Shown one piece after another: positions 13,454 through 17,882 of a DNA stretch of 17,882 bases (position 1 is the stretch's first letter; every line of letters starts with the position of its first letter). Position numbers and translations under genes: made by a program. Source of the DNA: an uncultured Spongiibacteraceae bacterium (GTDB lineage: Bacteria > Pseudomonadota > Gammaproteobacteria > Pseudomonadales > CAMLJR01); the NCBI GenBank assembly GCA_946480345.1, contig CAMLJR010000050.1:1-17882 (forward strand). The letters run 5' to 3'. The notes under the pieces were generated by a model, which was not told the DNA's origin, did no database searches, and saw only the letters and a program-made list of their open reading frames with translations.

Positions 13454-14473
13454 ATGGCCAAGTATTTTTTTCGAATTTTATGGTTGCTGACGCTGAGTCA
13501 ATTCGCCAGCGCGGGTGTGTTGTTGCTCGATAACGGCGATCGCATCAGCGGCGAGCTGATCGTCATCTCCGGCGGCGAGCTACGCTGGCAATCCGATCTG
13601 GCTGGCGAGATCGTCGTCGAGCAGGGCAATGTCGTCGGCATTGATGCGCGCGATTTGTTCGAGGTGGAACTTGATGCGCGTCGCCAGCTCAGCGAATGCC
13701 AATTGCAAATGCGCAGCGATGACCAGCAGCAGTTGCTCAATTGCAAGCAGGGCATCGCGCAGTTGGACAGCTGGAAGTTAGTCAACAAAGTCTCCGCCCG
13801 CCCGTTAATTAAACGTGATCTATGGCGGCACAGCGGTTCGATTAGCGCCGCCGCCGAAGACACCGCCGGTAATACCGAAGAGCAGGATTTCGATGTCGAC
13901 TTCAAAATTTCCGCGCGCAAGCAGACGTTTCGAAACACGCTGATCGGCGAGTATCAGCAACAGCGTCAGTCCGGCGTGACGACGCAGGATAATCGCAAGC
14001 TCGAATACCAGTTCGATTACTTCCTCGACGAGAAGTGGTTCTTGAACAGTATCGGCAGCATTCAGCGCAATGTGTTCCAGGATTTATCGAGCCGTAAATT
14101 GATCGGCGGTGGCGTCGGTTATCAGTTTTTCGATACCGAGTTCGTTCAGCTTGCGGTGGATGGCGGCTTGAGCTGGGTCGAGGAAATTTATTCCGACGAT
14201 GCCAGCCGGCGCGCACTGGCGTTTCGCGAAAATACCGATTTCAGTTACCGACTCAACAAGCTGGGACTGCGCTTTTTTCATCGCCACACCTTTTTGCAAT
14301 TGTTCGATCGCGGCGGCGATTGGCGCATCGATTCGGAAACGGGTTTCAAGATGCCGGTGATCGGCCGACTGAATGCGCAGGCGAAGTTGCGATTCAATTA
14401 CGTCGCCATTCCGTCCGAGCAGGCAGAATCGCTCGATCGAGCGTGGTTGTTCGGCTTGAATTATGACTGGTGA
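13454..14473 (+). CDS. Secreted DUF481 (YdiY-like) protein, 339 aa
   Basis: This is a probable outer-membrane beta-barrel of the DUF481 family; E. coli YdiY is the known relative, with no firm function. The signal peptide is residues 1-20 (MAKYFFRILW, hydrophobic core, cut after FASA). A short N-terminal beta domain (VLLLDNGDRISGELIVISGGELRWQS, like other proteins with a D-NGDR-SG motif) leads to C85 and C101. From about residue 130 alternating polar/hydrophobic strands with many Y/F/W run to the end, and the last residues NYDW end aromatic as in barrel proteins. ATG 13454 has a poor ribosome site. It is divergent from the Atl gene, with a 57-base gap between the two starts. Confidence 0.78.
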   Translation: MAKYFFRILWLLTLSQFASAGVLLLDNGDRISGELIVISGGELRWQSDLAGEIVVEQGNVVGIDARDLFEVELDARRQLSECQLQMRSDDQQQLLNCKQGIAQLDSWKLVNKVSARPLIKRDLWRHSGSISAAAEDTAGNTEEQDFDVDFKISARKQTFRNTLIGEYQQQRQSGVTTQDNRKLEYQFDYFLDEKWFLNSIGSIQRNVFQDLSSRKLIGGGVGYQFFDTEFVQLAVDGGLSWVEEIYSDDASRRALAFRENTDFSYRLNKLGLRFFHRHTFLQLFDRGGDWRIDSETGFKMPVIGRLNAQAKLRFNYVAIPSEQAESLDRAWLFGLNYDW

Positions 14474-14506
14474 TGAATGGGGACTGGTGATAAACGAGGC
14501 TGGTGA
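14465..14506 (+). repeat. Short tandem repeat spanning the DUF481 gene stop
   Basis: GACTGGTGAT occurs at 14465-14474, where TGG TGA are the last codon and stop, and again at 14482-14491. A third, weaker copy (GCTGGTGAAA) starts at 14499. The period is 16-17 bases. It lies just before the hairpin shared with the SDR gene. Confidence 0.65.
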
Positions 14507-14510
14507 AAAT

Positions 14511-14530
14511 GCGGCTTCGAACGAAGCCGC
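14511..14530 (-). terminator. Terminator hairpin between DUF481 and SDR genes
   Basis: GCGGCTTCG (14511-14519) and CGAAGCCGC (14522-14530) form a perfect 9-bp GC-rich stem with a minimal centre. On the minus strand it begins 10 bases after the SDR stop and is followed by ATTTTC, a short U-run. On the plus strand no T-run follows, so it suits the SDR gene best. Confidence 0.65.
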
Positions 14531-14539
14531 GACAAGCAG

Positions 14540-15301
14540 TTAAATACGAATACCGCCATCCATTTCGATGACGCGACCGGTGAAATAGTCGTTCTCGAAA
14601 ATGTATACGACGGTCTGGCCGATTTCTTCCGGCTCGCCCATCCGGTGCAACGGAATGCCTTCCGCCATTTTCTGCAGCGCTTCCGGTTTCATGCTGGCGA
14701 CCATTTCAGTCGCGATAAAGCCGGGCGCGATAGCCGCCGAACGAATGCCGTAACGCGCGAGTTCTTTCGCCCACGTCACCGTCATCGCTGCAACGCCGGC
14801 TTTCGCGGCCGAGTAGTTGGTCTGGCCGATATTGCCGGCTTTCGACACCGACGAAATATTGATGATCACGCCCTTGCTGCCGAGCTTGATCATGCGCTCC
14901 GCCGCTTCGCGGCCGCACAGGAATACGCCGGTCAGGTTCACGTCGATAACCGCCTGCCATTCGGCCAGCGTCATCTTCTTCTGCACTTCGCCGTCCTTCA
15001 TCTTGATCAGGAAGCCGTCGCGCAAAATGCCGGCGTTATTGATCAAGCCATCAAGGGAGCCGAAATCAGCGACGATCTGGTCGAAAATGCGGATCACATC
15101 TTCTTCTTTTGCAACGTTGCCGATGTAGCCACGCGCATCGCCACCCGCGTCTTTGCACAGCTGCGCCGCTTCGTCGAGCTTCTGCTGATTCAGATCGATC
15201 AGCGCGAGCTTGCAGCCTTTCGCCGCCAGCGACAGCGCCATCGCGCGGCCGAGACCCTGCCCACCGCCAGTGATCGCCACTACCTTATCTTTCAAATTCA
15301 T
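14540..15301 (-). CDS. FabG-like short-chain dehydrogenase/reductase, 253 aa
   Basis: This is a classical SDR oxidoreductase, probably a 3-oxoacyl-ACP or acyl-CoA reductase. The NAD(P) site is TGGGQGLG (11-18). NNAG is at 88-91, and the catalytic tetrad is N122, S151, Y163 and K167 (YSAAK). PGFIATEM (about 193-200) and the C-terminal MDGGIRI are both FabG-like. D36 follows the second beta strand (LALID), which usually favours NAD(H) over NADP(H). Residues 96-110 carry a charged insert. It stands alone, not in a fab cluster, so it is more likely a paralogue than the housekeeping fabG. AGG lies 10 bases before ATG 15301, and a hairpin follows the gene. Confidence 0.88.
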   Translation of the reverse strand: MNLKDKVVAITGGGQGLGRAMALSLAAKGCKLALIDLNQQKLDEAAQLCKDAGGDARGYIGNVAKEEDVIRIFDQIVADFGSLDGLINNAGILRDGFLIKMKDGEVQKKMTLAEWQAVIDVNLTGVFLCGREAAERMIKLGSKGVIINISSVSKAGNIGQTNYSAAKAGVAAMTVTWAKELARYGIRSAAIAPGFIATEMVASMKPEALQKMAEGIPLHRMGEPEEIGQTVVYIFENDYFTGRVIEMDGGIRI

Positions 15302-15348
15302 CGGGGAACCGCCTATTCATTAATCAGCTTTAGGGCAAAACGCCGCGG

Positions 15349-15378
15349 ATTATTGCAGTTTCGGCGGATTTCAAGCAA
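15349..15378 (-). promoter_or_regulatory. Possible promoter of the SDR gene
   Basis: On the minus strand TTGCTT (15373-15378) and AATAAT (15349-15354) are 18 bases apart, about 48 bases before the SDR start. Both boxes are imperfect. The rest of 15302-15412 shows nothing else definite. Confidence 0.3.
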
Positions 15379-15412
15379 TTGCCAAACCAATTAGATGACC
15401 CAAAAAACCGCC

Positions 15413-15440
15413 TTGACTCACCGCTTCGCCTCACTATCAT
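15413..15440 (+). promoter_or_regulatory. sigma70-type promoter of groESL
   Basis: TTGACT (15413-15418) and TATCAT (15435-15440) are separated by 16 bases. The expected transcription start (about 15447) lies inside the CIRCE element, whose first base is the last base of the -10 box, so HrcA bound there would block this promoter. Confidence 0.7.
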
Positions 15441-15466
15441 TGGCACTCTCTTGAAGCGAGTGCTAA
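15440..15466 (+). promoter_or_regulatory. CIRCE operator (HrcA binding site) of groESL
   Basis: TTGGCACTC-N9-GAGTGCTAA matches the CIRCE consensus TTAGCACTC-N9-GAGTGCTAA at 17 of 18 arm positions; the exception is the third base of the left arm. CIRCE is the operator of the heat-shock repressor HrcA, which GroEL keeps active. The hrcA gene is not in this window. Confidence 0.93.
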
Positions 15467-15473
15467 ATCCCGC

Positions 15474-15501
15474 CTTGAAATTCAGGAGTGCGCCCCAATA
15501 T
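15474..15501 (+). promoter_or_regulatory. sigma32 (RpoH) heat-shock promoter of groESL
   Basis: CTTGAAA (15474-15480) and CCCCAATAT (15493-15501) lie 12 bases apart, close to the sigma32 consensus CTTGAAA/CCCCATnT. It is downstream of CIRCE, so transcripts from it would not include the operator. It leaves a leader of about 70 nt before groES, with AGGAG at 15565-15569. Confidence 0.75.
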
Positions 15502-15579
15502 CGCGTGCATCCCGGTGAGACCGGCGATCCAAACCTATCACCATCCGATTAATTCACTGAGATCAGGAGAATTGGCAAC

Positions 15580-15870
15580 ATGAAAATTCGTCCTCTATAT
15601 GACCGCGTCGTTGTACGCCGCAAGGAAGAAGAGCAGAAAACCGCCGGTGGCATCGTGCTGCCAGGTTCTGCGAAAGAAAAACCGAATCAGGGTGAAGTCG
15701 TGGCAGTTGGCCTCGGCAAAGCGCTGGATAACGGCGAAGTGCGCCCGATGGCCCTCAAAGTGGGCGATCAAGTGGTGTTCGGCCAATATTCCGGCAACAC
15801 CATCAAGATCGATGGCGAAGAGCTGATCATTCTCAACGAAACCGAAATCTTCGGTGTGATCGAGAAGTAA
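15580..15870 (+). CDS. groES: GroES co-chaperonin, 96 aa
   Basis: This is the 10-kDa lid of the GroEL folding chamber, which forms a heptameric ring in the cytoplasm. It is full length (E. coli has 97 aa). Seen are [14 protein letters not shown] at the N-terminus, the mobile loop [20 protein letters not shown] that docks on GroEL (the GIVLP part makes the contact), the roof loop near residues 46-56, and the closing [26 protein letters not shown] lies 10 bases before the ATG. It is the first gene of a two-gene heat-shock operon, with groEL 42 bases downstream. Codon use is clearly more selective than in neighbouring genes, as expected for high expression. Confidence 0.98.
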   Translation: MKIRPLYDRVVVRRKEEEQKTAGGIVLPGSAKEKPNQGEVVAVGLGKALDNGEVRPMALKVGDQVVFGQYSGNTIKIDGEELIILNETEIFGVIEK

Positions 15871-15900
15871 TTTTCTCTCCCCTATCAACTGCTTTTATAG

Positions 15901-17556
<1,656 letters not shown>

Positions 17557-17582
17557 GCCGACTGCTCCCAGTCAGTAGTAAC

Positions 17583-17610
17583 AAAAAACCCGGCTTTGGC
17601 CGGGTTTTTT
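17583..17610 (+). terminator. Strong intrinsic terminator of groESL
   Basis: Perfect arms AAAAAACCCGGC (17583-17594) and GCCGGGTTTTTT (17599-17610) flank a TTTG loop, followed by more T. Its GC core and U-tract are classical. The A-run on the left makes it work on the minus strand too, so it could also end the convergent gene at 17674. A small hairpin GACTG-CTCC-CAGTC (17560-17573) precedes it. Confidence 0.93.
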
Positions 17611-17673
17611 TATTACGTTTTTCGTGCAATCAGACAAAAATAACTTTATTGCGGACCCTATAAAATAGAACGG

Positions 17674-17882
17674 CTACAAATATTCATCCGAAGTTGTCCA
17701 GCCTGTCTCGCCCCAATTCTCATCGGCTTTGGCTTTTAGGGTTCTTAGTACCATATTGATTTCAATAAGGTCGTTCCCCGCATCTGCGATAACGTCTTCA
17801 TTTTCTGATTCTCGTTGCAAAGCGTCGAGTTTATTTCGGCGATCTTCGCAAGCTCTAAAAAGCTGAACAAAGTCATTCTTGG
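17674..17882 (-). CDS. Partial unrecognised protein (C-terminal 68 residues)
   Basis: An open frame on the minus strand enters from the right edge and runs 68 codons to a TAG at 17674-17676, with no start inside the window. I do not recognise the protein. It is charged and helical (FRACEDRRNKLDALQRESEN, then a second helix around MVLRTLKAKADENW) and ends GETGWTTSDEYL. GC content is about 45% by hand count, clearly below the neighbouring genes. It converges on groEL, and the groEL terminator could serve both. The lower GC suggests possible later acquisition. Bases 17612-17673 hold nothing else evident. Confidence 0.6.
   Translation of the reverse strand, partial: KNDFVQLFRACEDRRNKLDALQRESENEDVIADAGNDLIEINMVLRTLKAKADENWGETGWTTSDEYL

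Noticed and set aside
14645..15394. 249-codon plus-strand frame over the SDR gene
   Set aside because: It is antisense to a complete SDR with all catalytic residues and is rich in His/Arg, as expected for a shadow.

Overview
The window looks like ordinary chromosome from a gammaproteobacterium. The evidence is a DinG helicase with the four iron-sulphur cysteines, a YqcC-family protein, an AmpG-type muropeptide permease, CsrA, and an initiator tRNA close to the E. coli one. The genes are GC-rich except for the last ~200 bases. groESL carries a CIRCE/HrcA operator, which enterobacteria lack but Xanthomonas-like lineages have; this hints at a Xanthomonadales/Nevskiales-type relative. I cannot name a genus.

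Layout. 1-200: an initiator tRNA gene on the minus strand with a good promoter. 268-3952: a probable plus-strand operon of a PlsB/PlsC-type acyltransferase, dinG and a yqcC-like gene. 3969-9372: a signalling cluster. A FixJ/NarL-type response regulator (minus) is divergent from two kinase genes (plus): a membrane Cache-PAS-HisKA-HATPase-REC hybrid kinase and a soluble REC-PAS-HisKA-HATPase kinase of FixL type. Put end to end, the two kinases resemble a split TodS/TmoS double kinase, whose partner TodT/TmoT is also a FixJ-type regulator. 9388-9812: two different csrA genes in tandem (minus). 10108-11587: a periplasmic solute-binding protein, a MAPEG-family membrane protein and a small basic protein. 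11777-14473: ampG, an alkyltransferase-like (Atl) protein and a secreted DUF481-type protein. 14540-15301: an SDR oxidoreductase. 15413-17610: groES-groEL with a layered control region (sigma70-type promoter, CIRCE, sigma32-type promoter) and a strong terminator. 17674-17882: the C-terminal part of an unrecognised gene of lower GC, running off the right edge.

How the parts may work together. The three signalling genes plausibly form one phosphorelay from a periplasmic ligand to a transcription regulator. The csrA pair beside it recalls the GacS/GacA(BarA/UvrY)-Csr logic of gammaproteobacteria, although no Csr-type sRNA is visible here.

The least expected sequence pattern is at gene ends. After dinG, the solute-binding protein gene and the DUF481 gene, the last few codons and the stop recur as short tandem repeats. 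After dinG this places stops in all three frames. No CRISPR array, insertion sequence, phage gene, toxin cluster or attachment site was seen.
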